From positions 558,001-622,000 of the forward strand of contig NZ_CP109485.1 of assembly GCF_035918235.1 (NCBI RefSeq): a stretch of DNA of 64,000 nucleotides, in the 5' to 3' direction. A program made the translations under genes and the position numbers. The notes beneath the pieces were generated by a model. It saw nothing but the letters and a program-made list of their open reading frames with translations, did no database searches and was not told where the DNA came from. Each line of letters opens with the position of its first letter. Within the stretch, counting starts at the first letter, position 1. This document shows, piece after piece, positions 8,808 through 17,551 of this stretch. This stretch comes from Streptomyces sp. NBC_01445. GTDB taxonomy: Bacteria; Actinomycetota; Actinomycetes; Streptomycetales; Streptomycetaceae.

Positions 8808-9242
8808 TCAGTCGAGGCAGAACTCGTTGCCCTCGATGTCCTGCATCCCGAGGCACGACTCGTTGTACTCATCGGCAAGCAGGAGTTGCCCGCGTACCGC
8901 GCCGAGCGGGACCAGACGTGCGCACTCGGCCTCCAGTGCGGCGAGGCGCTCTTCACCCACGAGCCCGGTGCCGACCCGCACGTCAAGATGCACCCGGTTC
9001 TTGACAACTTTGCCTTCGGGAACGCGCTGGAAGTACATTCGCGGGCCCACGCCTGAGGGATCCATGCAGACAAACCCTGAACCCTGACGCTCAGGCGGCA
9101 GCGAGCGATTGTAATCGTCCCAAGTAGCAAACCCCTCGGGCGCCGGCGGTACGACGTACCCCAACACCTCGCACCAAAAACGAGCGACGCGCTCAGGATC
9201 CGCGCAGTCGAAGGTGACTTGGAACTTCTTGATCGATGACAT
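8808..9242 (-). CDS. VOC-family (glyoxalase-like) protein
   Basis: 144 residues. It is a one-module vicinal oxygen chelate protein: FQVTFDCADPERVARFWCEVLGY at the start of the first beta-alpha-beta unit, NRVHLDVRVG at the start of the second, and a closing DIEGNEFCLD where the terminal metal-site Glu of the fold sits. This pattern is common in the glyoxalase-like VOC proteins of actinomycetes, of unknown substrate. Full length for the family. It stands alone on the minus strand. Confidence 0.85.
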   Translation of the reverse strand: MSSIKKFQVTFDCADPERVARFWCEVLGYVVPPAPEGFATWDDYNRSLPPERQGSGFVCMDPSGVGPRMYFQRVPEGKVVKNRVHLDVRVGTGLVGEERLAALEAECARLVPLGAVRGQLLLADEYNESCLGMQDIEGNEFCLD

Positions 9243-9914
9243 CGGCGCACCATAGCAGGGGGACGCTGTTGCTCATCTCCCGGTTGGCATAGGCACGTTG
9301 ACGGGGATGGTCCTTGAGAGCCGCTGCCGTGCCGTGCGGTCACAGAGGGTGATCCGATGTCGATGCCTCCGAGGGGTTGCCCGTCGTTCGGGACCATACG
9401 GCGGCCACGGCCCTCACCGTGCTTTCCGGGGGCAGCCTGCCGACGCAGCGCAGCCCCAACACGACGGCCATGAGCGCCACGGCCCGCCTCCCCGGCCGCG
9501 CCCGGCGGGCAGCTCCGGCCCGGTGCCGGTCAGCTGGGCGGTCAGGACCTGACCGGGCTGCCGGACGGGGCGCTGAGAGAGCCGGGACTGGTGACGATCA
9601 ACGGTGGGGCGGGGATGGGGAAGTCACAGTTGGCGCTCCGGGGCGTTCGCGGCGGTGATTGGCCAGGATTCAGCGCAATGTGCTGCGCCGATCTGTGGCC
9701 ATTGCAGAGGGACTAGATGCTGACGCCGTCGGCGCGGACGCGCTGGACTTGTCGGACCACACATCGCTCACGTTGATCGAGGCGGTGTGCCACTGGATCG
9801 GGCGCCGGCGCGTTCTCCGCCGGGCGTGTGGTGCTGACTCGGGTCCGGCAGACGAGGGTGGCAGGCTGTCCATGCGGGGCAACCCGCGACACCTCGGGGT
9901 CGAGATCGGAGTGA
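9243..9914. other. 672-bp stretch with decayed coding sequence
   Basis: No intact gene. It contains the P-loop regulator remnant described separately (9522-9716). A further plus-strand frame at 9659-9800 (VAIAEGLDADAVGADALDL) may be more debris. The stretch ends just before the oxidoreductase start at 9915. Confidence 0.4.
9522..9716 (+). pseudogene. Remnant of a P-loop (NB-ARC/LuxR-type) regulator
   Basis: In one frame the sequence reads LREPGLVTINGGAGMGKSQLA, preceded by GQLGGQDLTGLPDGA. This matches the linker and Walker A region of ATPase regulators of the AfsR/LuxR-BTAD kind, where 'LREPGLVTLTGPGGVGKTRLAL' is usual. The frame ends in TAG at 9714 about 20 codons after the P-loop and no start is visible, so only about 65 codons survive. 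Assignment rests on this one motif. Confidence 0.5.
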
Positions 9915-10841
9915 ATGATGAGGGCAGTCCGTTTCAGCAGGTTCGGTGGCCCGGAGGTTCTGGAGATCGTGGATCTGCCCGATCCGCATCCGGGTCCGGG
10001 CGAGGTCCGGATCGCGGTGCGCGCAGCCGGCATCAACGCGAGCGACTGGAAGAAGCGCAAGGGCCTGATGGATGAGGAACTCCCGCAGACTCTGGGCTAC
10101 GAGGCGGCGGGCATCGTCGACGAGCTGGGCGACGGCGTTACGGACGTGGTCGTCGGCGACCGCGTGTTCGGCTTCTCCTCCGAGGGGGCGGCCCAGGCAG
10201 AGCTGGCGGTGCTGTCGTACTACGCGCCGATCCCGCCGTCGCTCGACTTCCCCGGCGCTGCCGCGCTGCCGGCCGCCAACGAGACGGCCATGCGCGCGCT
10301 CGACCAGCTCGGCGTAGTGAGCGGCAGTACGCTGCTGATCAATGGCGCTTCCGGAAGCGTCGGCAGCGCCGCGGTTCAGTTCGCCGTGGTGCGCGGTGCG
10401 CGCGTGATCGGGACCGCGAGTCCGTCGAACCATGAATATCTTCGCTCGCTAGGGGCCGAGCCCGTGGCCTACGGCGAGGGCCTCGTCGACCGGGTTCACG
10501 CACTCGCGCCCGAAGGCGTCGATCTCGCACTCGACGTGGCCGGGAGCGGCATCCTGCCCGAGCTCATCGGGCTCGCGGGCGGCCCGGAGCATGTCGTGAC
10601 GATCGCCGACTTCACCGGCGCTCAGGAGCACGGGGTGACATTCAGCCGGGGGGACACCGGCCGTGCGGTCCATGTGCTCGGCGAGATCGGCGAGTTGATC
10701 GATTCCGGGAGCTTCTCACTCCCCGTCGTGCAGACCTTCCCGCTCGCCGAAATCGCCAAGGCACACCGGGTCAGCGAGGACGGCCACGTGCGCGGGAAGC
10801 TCGTGCTGGTGATCGACCCTCCAACGCGCGGCTCCAGGTGA
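9915..10841 (+). CDS. NADP-dependent oxidoreductase, MDR/quinone reductase family
   Basis: 308 residues of the zinc-free medium-chain dehydrogenase/reductase family. The GroES-like N-terminal domain includes MRAVRFSRFGGPEVLEI and PQTLGYEAAGIVDELG. The Rossmann part contains LLINGASGSVGSAAVQFA and the C-terminus FPLAEIAKAHRVSEDGHVRGKLVLV. ATGs at 9915 and 9918 are both usable. The expected end is at or just after KLVLV; here nine more residues (IDPPTRGSR) follow and overlap the 3' end of the convergent VOC gene, so the true 3' end may have been altered by a deletion. Substrate unknown; relatives reduce quinones or enones. Confidence 0.88.
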   Translation: MMRAVRFSRFGGPEVLEIVDLPDPHPGPGEVRIAVRAAGINASDWKKRKGLMDEELPQTLGYEAAGIVDELGDGVTDVVVGDRVFGFSSEGAAQAELAVLSYYAPIPPSLDFPGAAALPAANETAMRALDQLGVVSGSTLLINGASGSVGSAAVQFAVVRGARVIGTASPSNHEYLRSLGAEPVAYGEGLVDRVHALAPEGVDLALDVAGSGILPELIGLAGGPEHVVTIADFTGAQEHGVTFSRGDTGRAVHVLGEIGELIDSGSFSLPVVQTFPLAEIAKAHRVSEDGHVRGKLVLVIDPPTRGSR

Positions 10842-11091
10842 AACCCAACTCCTGCGCCTCCGCGTAGACGGAGTCGACGTCGTTCGTGAGCACGGAGACG
10901 GCCGAGTCCGCGGATGAGGTGGCGTCACGCGTGGCGAGCTGGATGCTCGCCCCCGTCTCGGGAGACGTGTACCGGGCCACCCACCCCATGTTGAACTCCT
11001 CGGTGCGCAGCCCGAGGTAGTCGGCGTAGAAGCCCTTCGCCGTGTCGACGTCGGCTACATGGAGGTTGGCGATGATGCGGTTCGCGCGCAT
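10771..11091 (-). CDS. VOC-family protein, C-terminally truncated
   Basis: The protein starts MRANRIIANLHVADVDTAKG, a normal VOC N-terminus, and is regular up to DSVYAEAQELGFTWSRAL. The family then expects the last beta strands with a D-P-x-G-N ending. Instead it continues into arginine/proline-rich sequence (SPARASRARGRPR) that is simply the antisense of the neighbouring oxidoreductase. The last 20-25 residues of the fold, including the C-terminal metal ligand, are missing. ATG 11091 follows AGGAGA, so it may still be translated, but it is likely inactive. Confidence 0.7.
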   Translation of the reverse strand: MRANRIIANLHVADVDTAKGFYADYLGLRTEEFNMGWVARYTSPETGASIQLATRDATSSADSAVSVLTNDVDSVYAEAQELGFTWSRALEGRSPARASRARGRPR

Positions 11092-11239
11092 GTGTTTCTC
11101 CTGTCCCCGCCAGGCGGTGCCCTCGGCGGCACGGCTGCCATGTCCACCGCGACGGTGCGGCCCTGCGGCGGTGCTCAGCCGGGGCACCGCCGCCCACATC
11201 CAGGCTCCGTCGCACCGCCTGTCCGAACTGCTCCGATCG

Positions 11240-12313
11240 TCAGCAGATCCGGGGGAGTTGTTCGCCGATCGGCAGGTCGACGACGCGTGTGCCGCCCAGG
11301 CCTGTGCGGGCCACCACCATGCCCGGATGCTCCGCGACGGCCTCGCCGATCACTCGCGCGTTCGCACCCAGTGGATGTGCGCGCATCGCATCGAGGACGG
11401 CGTCCGCGTGTTCGCGCGGAACGAACGCCACGAGTTTGCCCTCATTGGCCACGTAGAGGGGGTCGAGACCCAGGATCGCGCACGCGTTGGCCACGGCAGG
11501 CGGGACAGGCACGTCACCTTCCCGGATGACGACGCCGGCGCCGGAGGCGACCGCGATCTCGTTGAGCGCGGCGGCCAGTCCGCCCCGGGTGGGGTCGCGC
11601 AGCACGTGGAGGTCCGGCGTTACGGCAAGCATGCAGTCCACCAGGCCGCCCAGCGCCGCACAGTCACTCTCGATCTCGACACCGAATTCCAGACCCTCAC
11701 GCACGCTCATGATCGCGACTCCGTGAACGCCGATGTCACCGCTGACGATGACGACGTCGCCGGGGACGACACGCTGGGGGCGGATGTCCACGCCTGACGG
11801 GATGAGCCCGATCCCGGCGGTGTTGATGAAGACACCGTCTCCGTGACCGCTTTCGACGACCTTCGTGTCACCGGTCACCACCTCGACTCCCGCGCGCCGT
11901 GCGGCCGCGCCGAGGGTCTCGGCGACCCGAGCCACGACGGACATCTCGACACCCTCTTCCAGGATGAAGCCGCAGGACAGGTAGGCGGCCCGTGCGCCGC
12001 TCATGGCGAGGTCGTTGACGGTGCCGTTGACCGCGAGGTCGCCGATGCTGCCGCCCGGGAAGAACAGGGGCCGCACCACGTAGGAATCGGTGGAGAACGC
12101 CATCCGGACACCGCCGAGGGAGATGGCGGCGGAGTCGCCGAGCTGCGACAGCGTCTCGCCGCCGAAGGCGGGTGCGAAGATGTGCTGCACCAGTTCGGCG
12201 GACAGGGCCCCTCCCCCGCCGTGTCCCATCACCACCCTCGGATGATCACGCAATGCGACCGGGCAGGTCCATGCGGTCGGGTCCACGGCTGTGAGTCGGG
12301 TGGTCTCAGGCAA
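11240..12313 (-). CDS. hypE: [NiFe] hydrogenase maturation protein HypE
   Basis: HypE uses ATP to dehydrate the S-carboxamide on its C-terminal cysteine to thiocyanate, supplying CN ligands for the NiFe(CN)2CO centre. The protein has the PurM/AIR synthase-like fold with HGGGG near the N-terminus, [25 protein letters not shown] and [17 protein letters not shown], and ends in the diagnostic PRIC with the essential terminal Cys. A TTG at 12313 follows GGAGG, gives the usual short leader before WTCP, and overlaps the hypD stop by 8 nt; GTG at 12286 is the alternative. It is the last gene of the hydrogenase operon. Confidence 0.95.
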   Translation of the reverse strand: MPETTRLTAVDPTAWTCPVALRDHPRVVMGHGGGGALSAELVQHIFAPAFGGETLSQLGDSAAISLGGVRMAFSTDSYVVRPLFFPGGSIGDLAVNGTVNDLAMSGARAAYLSCGFILEEGVEMSVVARVAETLGAAARRAGVEVVTGDTKVVESGHGDGVFINTAGIGLIPSGVDIRPQRVVPGDVVIVSGDIGVHGVAIMSVREGLEFGVEIESDCAALGGLVDCMLAVTPDLHVLRDPTRGGLAAALNEIAVASGAGVVIREGDVPVPPAVANACAILGLDPLYVANEGKLVAFVPREHADAVLDAMRAHPLGANARVIGEAVAEHPGMVVARTGLGGTRVVDLPIGEQLPRIC

Positions 12314-13430
12314 CGGGGCTCGCCTCCAGCGGTGCGGTGGTGATGTCGAGGCGTCGGTACAGGTAGTAGGCGGCACACGCACCCTCGCTCGAGACCATCG
12401 TGGCTCCGAGTGGGTTGCGCGGTGTGCAGGTGGTGCCGAATGCGGCGCACTCGTTCGGCTTCAGCAAGCCCTGCAGAACTTCGCCGCTGCGGCACTCCGC
12501 GGGTTCACGGGTGTCGATGCCGGCCACCGAGAATCGGTGCTCGGCGTCGAAGTCGCGGTACCGGGAGGAGAGCCGCCAGCCGCTGTCCGGGATGACACCG
12601 ATGCCGCGCCAGGCCCGGTCGGTGCCCTCGAAGACGTCCGCCAGCATGGCCTGGGCCGCGGGATTTCCCTCGGGCCGGACGGCGCGCGGATAAGCGTTGT
12701 CGACCGTGTGCTCACCCCGCTCCAGTTGCAGCACGGTCCGGCGTACGCCTTCCAGAATGTCGAGAGGTTCGAAGCCGGTGACCACGATCGGAACGCGATA
12801 ACGGTCCGCGAGTTCGGGATACTCGCCGATGCCCATCACGCTGCAGACATGTCCGGCGGCGAGGAATCCCTGGACCCGGCAGTTCGGGGACTGCATGATG
12901 GCCTCGATCGCCGGCGGGACCCGCACGTGCGACACCAGGAGACTGAAGTTCCTGATGCCCAGCTTGCGTGCCTGATAGACCGTCATGGCGTTGGGCGGGG
13001 CGGTCGTTTCGAAGCCGATGCCGAAGAACACCACTTCCCGGTCGGGGTTCTGCTGGGCGATGTGCAGAGCGTCCAGCGGCGAGTACACGACGCGCACGTC
13101 GCCGCCCTCACCGCGCACCTGGAAGAGGTCTCGCCCGGTGCCCGGCACCCGCAGCATGTCACCGAAGGAGCAGAAGATCACTCCCGGCCGGGAGGCGATC
13201 TCGAGAGCCTTGTCGATGACCTCGAGCGGGGTGACGCACACGGGACACCCCGGCCCGTGAATCAACTCCACCTGATCGGGCAGGAGTTGATCGATTCCAT
13301 GCCGGATGATGGTGTGCGTCTGTCCGCCGCACACTTCCATGAGGGCCCATGGCCTTGTCACCACGGAGTGGATGTCGTCGAGCAGACGCCGCGCCAGGTC
13401 CGGATCCTGGAACTCGTCGAGGTACTTCAC
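12306..13430 (-). CDS. hypD: [NiFe] hydrogenase maturation protein HypD
   Basis: 374 residues. HypD is the Fe-S scaffold on which, with HypC, the Fe(CN)2CO unit is assembled. Diagnostic motifs are [10 protein letters not shown] near residue 35, [10 protein letters not shown] near 65, [12 protein letters not shown] near 140, and a C-terminal cysteine-bearing region with [17 protein letters not shown] for the 4Fe-4S cluster. The GTG start at 13430 overlaps the hypC TGA (GTGA), typical of coupled genes, although the frame is open upstream. It lies between hypC and hypE on the same strand. Confidence 0.96.
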   Translation of the reverse strand: MKYLDEFQDPDLARRLLDDIHSVVTRPWALMEVCGGQTHTIIRHGIDQLLPDQVELIHGPGCPVCVTPLEVIDKALEIASRPGVIFCSFGDMLRVPGTGRDLFQVRGEGGDVRVVYSPLDALHIAQQNPDREVVFFGIGFETTAPPNAMTVYQARKLGIRNFSLLVSHVRVPPAIEAIMQSPNCRVQGFLAAGHVCSVMGIGEYPELADRYRVPIVVTGFEPLDILEGVRRTVLQLERGEHTVDNAYPRAVRPEGNPAAQAMLADVFEGTDRAWRGIGVIPDSGWRLSSRYRDFDAEHRFSVAGIDTREPAECRSGEVLQGLLKPNECAAFGTTCTPRNPLGATMVSSEGACAAYYLYRRLDITTAPLEASPVA

Positions 13431-13747
13431 TGTTGGGCCTCCTGTGGAACTTCCTCGTTGTCGGCCCACTGAGGTCCGCTTGCTTCGGCCGCAAGCTCCC
13501 ACGGGTCGCCGAACTCCTCCTGGAGCATGCCGAGATTCTCGAAGAGCTCCAGCGTCTGCCTTGCCGATTCCTCGTCCAGTTTCTGGAGCGCGAATCCCAC
13601 ATGGACGATGGCGTATTCGCCCACCTGAAGGTCCGGCAGGTACTCCAGGCACACCTCCTTGACCACGCCGCCGAAGTCGACGGTGGCCATGCGGGTGCCG
13701 TCTCGATCCTCGATTTCCGTCACTCTCCCGGGTACCGCCAGGCACAT
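13427..13747 (-). CDS. hypC: [NiFe] hydrogenase assembly chaperone HypC
   Basis: 106 residues, start MCLAVPGRV with the essential Cys2 that binds the Fe(CN)2CO unit and contacts HypD and the hydrogenase large subunit. [15 protein letters not shown] and [17 protein letters not shown] follow, as in all HypC/HupF proteins. Its acidic C-terminus is longer than the usual 75-90 residues. ATG 13747 follows GAGGAGA. It starts 49 bp after hypF and overlaps hypD by 4 nt. Confidence 0.96.
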   Translation of the reverse strand: MCLAVPGRVTEIEDRDGTRMATVDFGGVVKEVCLEYLPDLQVGEYAIVHVGFALQKLDEESARQTLELFENLGMLQEEFGDPWELAAEASGPQWADNEEVPQEAQQ

Positions 13748-13796
13748 GGGGACTCTCCTCGCTGTGGTGGTCCGATCCGGCTTGCCGACTGCGGTG

Positions 13797-16154
13797 TCAT
13801 ACTGCGATTGCACGCCCCGCGATCATCAACTGACCGAGCGCCAGCCCCCCGTCGTTCGGCGGGACTTCGCCGGCACGCAGCACTGTGAATCCGTCCTCCC
13901 CGAGCCCCCGTGCGCAAGCCGAGGACAGCAGGACGTTGGCGAACACACCACCGGTCAGGACGACAGTGGCCGTGCCGTACCGATCGCGCGCCACCGCACA
14001 GATCCGGCGCACGAGATCTGCTGCCGCAGCATGGAAGCGGGCCGCGACGACCTCCGGCTCCGCGCCTGCGCGAACGTCCTCGACCACGGCTCTCACCACA
14101 GGCCCGGGGTCGGCAGTCATCGGCTCCGACGTTTCCGGGCTCAGCGCGAATCGGTAGCCGGCGCCGTCTCCGTCCACGGCCGCCCGCAGCGCGGCAGCCT
14201 CCAGCTCGATGGCGGCCTGCGCCTCGTATCCCACCAGGTGACACACACCTGCCAGGGATGAGACGGCGTCGAAGAGCCGGCCCATGCTCGACGTCGGCAC
14301 ACAGTTCAGACTCCGCTCCAACTGCCGTGCCAGTACCCGCCGTTCGTCATGCGGGCAGGCGATCACACTGGGCAGGTCGTCCGTCCATTCGATGCCCGCC
14401 TCCCGGAGATGCGCGAGCGCCATCCGGTACGGGCGGCTCACGGCGGCGTCGCCGCCCGGCAGGGGGACGTACGCCAGATGCCCAAGACGCCGGGACGTGT
14501 CGTAATCCGCCAGCAGGATCTCGCCGCCCCACACCGCCCCGTCGTCGCCGTATCCCGTGCCGTCGAATGCGATGCCGATGACAGGCTCGGTGCCGTCCAG
14601 GCCGTGCTCGGCCATGACCGCGGCGACATGAGCGTGATGGTGCTGCACCCGTACGACCCGGCGGGAGTTCGCGTGCCGTTCGGCCCACTGCCCGGATCGG
14701 TAACCGGGGTGCCGGTCCGACGCCAGCACTCCGGGCTCCACACCTGTGATCGTCTCCAACTGCCGCTCTGCGCGCGCGAAGGCGTGCTGCGTCTGGAGGT
14801 CGTCCATGTCTCCGATGTGCGCGGACAGCCAGGCCCTCCCGCCTTCGCCGAGGCAGAACGTGTTCTTGAGGTCACCCCCCACCGCGAGCGACGGCCTGAC
14901 GGGCACCGGCAGGGAGACCGGCAGCGGGGCGTAGCCACGAGCGCGGCGTACCGTCATCCGTTCCCCGTCGCACACGCGCACCACGGAGTCGTCGCAGGGC
15001 ACGTGGATGGGGCGGTCGTGGGTGAGCCACGCGTCGGCCAGCGGCGCCAGCCGCTCCAATGCCTCGGCGTCGTCGGTGACGATGGGCTCACCGGCCACGT
15101 TGCCGCTCGTCATCACCAGCACTCGCGGCCCGTCCGGGTCCCCGGGCAGGCCGAGCAGCAGGTGGTGCACGGGGGTGTACGGAAGCATGACCCCCAGATC
15201 GGGACTGCCCGGTGCCACCGCGTCCGAGAGTCGAAGATCCCCTGACGGAGCTTCAATTCGGCCTCTCAGCAGGACAATCGGCCGGGCTCTACCAGTGAGA
15301 AGGGTCCGCTCGGGGGGACTGATGCGCACCAGGTGCTCGATGTCGGCGAGGCGCTTCACCATCACCGCGAACGGCTTGTCGCCCCGTCCCTTGCGGCTGC
15401 GCAGCGCGGCCACGGCCTGGGAGTTCTCGGCGTCGCAAGCGAGGTGGTAGCCGCCGATGCCCTTGACGGCGAGGATGGCGCCGGCGGCCAGGAGGGCGCG
15501 TGCCTCGTGGATCGGGTCGACGTCGGTATCGGGTCGGGGCGACCCGTACACAAGGCTCAGGCGCGGGCCGCAGGAACGGCAGGAGACGGGCTGGGCGTGG
15601 AATCGGCGGTCTGCCGGGTCCGTGTACTCGCTTGTGCATTCGGCACACATCGGGAAGCCGGCCATGGTGGTGTGCGCACGGTCGTAAGGGAGACCGGTGA
15701 CGATGGTGAAGCGCGGCCCGCAGTGTGTGCACGTGATGAACGGGTGACGGTGCCGACGGTCGCCGGGGTCGGTCATTTCGGCGAGGCACGCGGCACAGGT
15801 GGCCGTGTCAGGGGAGACGAGTGTGCGTGACGATCCCTGCGACCGCGAGGCGACGATGGCGAATCCGCTGCCACCCGTGAGGGGGACCTGCTCGTGTTCC
15901 ACGGACTCCACCAGGGCCAGTGGCGGGGCCTGTTGAGCGATCCGGTCGCAGAACCGGGCGACGGCGGAGTGATCTCCCTCGACCTCGGCGACGACACCGT
16001 CCTCGGTGTTCGTCACGTGCCCTGCCAGCTCCAGCGACGTGGCCAGGGTGTACAGGAACGGACGGAACCCGACACCCTGTACGACACCTCGTACGGTGAC
16101 GCGACGGCGCTGAACCGCCTGGGCGACGGCCGGGCCGGGCTGAAGTGTGCTCAC
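13797..16154 (-). CDS. hypF: Carbamoyltransferase HypF
   Basis: 785 residues. HypF makes carbamoyl-adenylate from carbamoyl phosphate and transfers the carbamoyl group to HypE, the source of cyanide ligands. In order: acylphosphatase domain (VRGVVQGVGFRPFLYTLA), two Zn fingers (CAAC with CTHCGPRF; CAEC with CRSCGPRL), a YrdC-like domain (PFAVMVKRLADI, TSGNVAGEPIV), and a Kae1-like domain with VQHHHAHVAAVMAEHGL, FDGTGYGDDGAVWGGE and VLTGGVFANVLL. GTG 16154 overlaps the hypB stop (GTGA) and begins just before the acylphosphatase domain; the long open frame upstream is antisense to coding and rejected. Confidence 0.96.
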   Translation of the reverse strand: MSTLQPGPAVAQAVQRRRVTVRGVVQGVGFRPFLYTLATSLELAGHVTNTEDGVVAEVEGDHSAVARFCDRIAQQAPPLALVESVEHEQVPLTGGSGFAIVASRSQGSSRTLVSPDTATCAACLAEMTDPGDRRHRHPFITCTHCGPRFTIVTGLPYDRAHTTMAGFPMCAECTSEYTDPADRRFHAQPVSCRSCGPRLSLVYGSPRPDTDVDPIHEARALLAAGAILAVKGIGGYHLACDAENSQAVAALRSRKGRGDKPFAVMVKRLADIEHLVRISPPERTLLTGRARPIVLLRGRIEAPSGDLRLSDAVAPGSPDLGVMLPYTPVHHLLLGLPGDPDGPRVLVMTSGNVAGEPIVTDDAEALERLAPLADAWLTHDRPIHVPCDDSVVRVCDGERMTVRRARGYAPLPVSLPVPVRPSLAVGGDLKNTFCLGEGGRAWLSAHIGDMDDLQTQHAFARAERQLETITGVEPGVLASDRHPGYRSGQWAERHANSRRVVRVQHHHAHVAAVMAEHGLDGTEPVIGIAFDGTGYGDDGAVWGGEILLADYDTSRRLGHLAYVPLPGGDAAVSRPYRMALAHLREAGIEWTDDLPSVIACPHDERRVLARQLERSLNCVPTSSMGRLFDAVSSLAGVCHLVGYEAQAAIELEAAALRAAVDGDGAGYRFALSPETSEPMTADPGPVVRAVVEDVRAGAEPEVVAARFHAAAADLVRRICAVARDRYGTATVVLTGGVFANVLLSSACARGLGEDGFTVLRAGEVPPNDGGLALGQLMIAGRAIAV

Positions 16155-16900
16155 AGGAGGGGCCGCGTCATGACGACATCGTCCACGTGATCGTGATGGT
16201 GGTGCTCGTGCGGCTGTGCGGCCATGACCGGTTCGTGGACGGCCCCGCCGTCCGCAACCGCGAGGGCACGATCGAGCAACTCCCCCACGCCGCTGCCCCG
16301 TCGGGCCGACGTCAGGACCACCTCCACTCCGGGGTTGACCTGCTCGACGTGCGCGCGGAAGGCCTCCTCGTCGAACTCGACGGCTTCGGCGATGTCGGCC
16401 TTGGTGACCACGACCAGGTGCGCGAGGCCGAAGGCAGTGGGGTACTTCAGAGGCTTGTCCTCGCCTTCGGTGACTGACGCGAGGACGACCCGAAGGTCCT
16501 CTCCGAGGTCGTAGGAGGCCGGGCAGACCAGATTCCCGACGTTTTCCACGAACAGCAGGCGGGTGGCTTCCGGCAGCCAGCCTTCCAGGTGCCGCCCGAG
16601 CATCGAGGCTTCGAGGTGGCACAGCCCGTCGGTGAGCACCTGCTTGACCGGCACGCCCGACCGGGCCAGTCGTCTGGCGTCGTTCTCGGTGGCGAGGTCG
16701 GCGGTCAGCGCGGCGGTCGGCACTCCGCGCTCACGCGCGCGCAGGAGTTCGCGTTCCAGCAGGGCCGTCTTCCCGCTTCCGGGGCTGGACAGCAGATTGA
16801 TCATCGTGGTGCCGCGGCCCGCGAGTTCGGCGCGTAGAGCATGTGCGGTCGCGTCGTTCTTGGCGAGCACCGCCTGGTGCAGGTCCACGGTTCGGCACAT
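16151..16900 (-). CDS. hypB: Hydrogenase nickel incorporation GTPase HypB
   Basis: 249 residues. HypB is the SIMIBI-class GTPase that helps insert nickel into the large subunit. It shows the P-loop NLLSSPGSGKTALLE, ADLATENDARR, the metal-linked CHLEA loop (DGLCHLEASML), VENVGNLVCP and the guanine-specificity motif VVTKADI. Unlike classical HypB proteins, which carry a His-rich or CxxCGC N-terminus, this one begins MCRTVDLHQAVL and carries the His cluster near its C-terminus (HEHHHHDHVDD), probably a nickel store. It begins 3 nt after hypA and overlaps hypF by 4 nt. Confidence 0.95.
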   Translation of the reverse strand: MCRTVDLHQAVLAKNDATAHALRAELAGRGTTMINLLSSPGSGKTALLERELLRARERGVPTAALTADLATENDARRLARSGVPVKQVLTDGLCHLEASMLGRHLEGWLPEATRLLFVENVGNLVCPASYDLGEDLRVVLASVTEGEDKPLKYPTAFGLAHLVVVTKADIAEAVEFDEEAFRAHVEQVNPGVEVVLTSARRGSGVGELLDRALAVADGGAVHEPVMAAQPHEHHHHDHVDDVVMTRPLL

Positions 16901-16903
16901 GTC

Positions 16904-17302
16904 TCAGCGCTCCTCGGAGATCGGTTCGCAGGTTCGTTGGCGGGCGGTCGGCTCTTCCTCCCAGCGCACGCTGACGATCTGCAGCTCTCGGCCCGCCAGC
17001 AGCTCGGGCGTCGGCTCACCGCAGCGCGGACAGCACAGCCGCGGCGGCATGCCCACCGCCCATTCGTCGGCACAAGGTGAGCAACGTGCCCGGCCGGGCA
17101 CGGACTCGGTGACAAGTTCAGCCCCCTCAAGGAGGGTTTCGGCGCAGGCGAGTTCGAAGCAGAAGGACAGGGCGTCCGGGACGACTCCGGCGAGCTCGCC
17201 GACCTGTAGTCGCACCGAACTGACCGCGGTGACGCCGCCGTTCAGTTCCGCCGCCTCTTGCACCTGGCCGACGACAGCCATGGCGATGGACATCTCGTGC
17301 AT
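16904..17302 (-). CDS. hypA: Hydrogenase nickel incorporation protein HypA
   Basis: 132 residues. Starts MHEMSIA, with the invariant N-terminal nickel-binding His2, and contains a zinc site of two cysteine pairs (CSPCAD and CCPRCGE), as in HypA/HybF nickel chaperones. It delivers nickel to the apo-large subunit together with HypB. It lies 134 bp after the DUF6893 gene and directly before hypB. The tail of about 15 residues after SVRWEEE is longer than in many homologues. Confidence 0.95.
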   Translation of the reverse strand: MHEMSIAMAVVGQVQEAAELNGGVTAVSSVRLQVGELAGVVPDALSFCFELACAETLLEGAELVTESVPGRARCSPCADEWAVGMPPRLCCPRCGEPTPELLAGRELQIVSVRWEEEPTARQRTCEPISEER

Positions 17303-17436
17303 CGGTCTCCGTCCCGGCAGAGGCCGATCGTGGGGCGGCCATTGCGCTCGGCTCCATTACAGGGGGCCCGCTGCCGAGCGACCACGGGGCTCGCCGACTC
17401 CCCTGCCCGGGTGCACCGTTCGGCGCAAGCAGGCCG

Positions 17437-17541
17437 TTACATGCTTCTCATACGCAGGTAGCGCTGGACGTCGGGCATGAACTGCCGAGCCAGCGCAGCG
17501 AGCGCGACGACGGCGATGGCCCCGATCACGGACTTCTTCAT
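17437..17541 (-). CDS. DUF6893-type small protein (34 aa)
   Basis: A 34-residue gene: MKKSVIGAIAVVALAALAR followed by a short basic tail ending RYLRMRSM. It is a single predicted N-terminal helix, probably membrane-inserted, with a positively charged C-terminus. The start follows AGGAGAGG at perfect spacing, and the ATG lies 10 nt after the maturation protease stop, so it is translated as part of the operon. The layout matches the DUF6893 family small proteins I recall next to actinobacterial hydrogenase genes; function unknown. It might anchor or stabilise a maturation or hydrogenase complex. Confidence 0.75.
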   Translation of the reverse strand: MKKSVIGAIAVVALAALARQFMPDVQRYLRMRSM

Positions 17542-17551
17542 GAACCTCTCC

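Noticed and set aside
8553..9056. 168-codon plus-strand frame overlapping the VOC gene
   Set aside because: Its second half is antisense to a sound VOC gene and it lacks a ribosome site; the first 80 codons alone match nothing known.
16155..16622. N-terminal extension of HypF by about 155 residues
   Set aside because: The extension overlaps hypB in another frame, is Arg/Pro-rich, and a coupled GTGA start sits right before the acylphosphatase domain.
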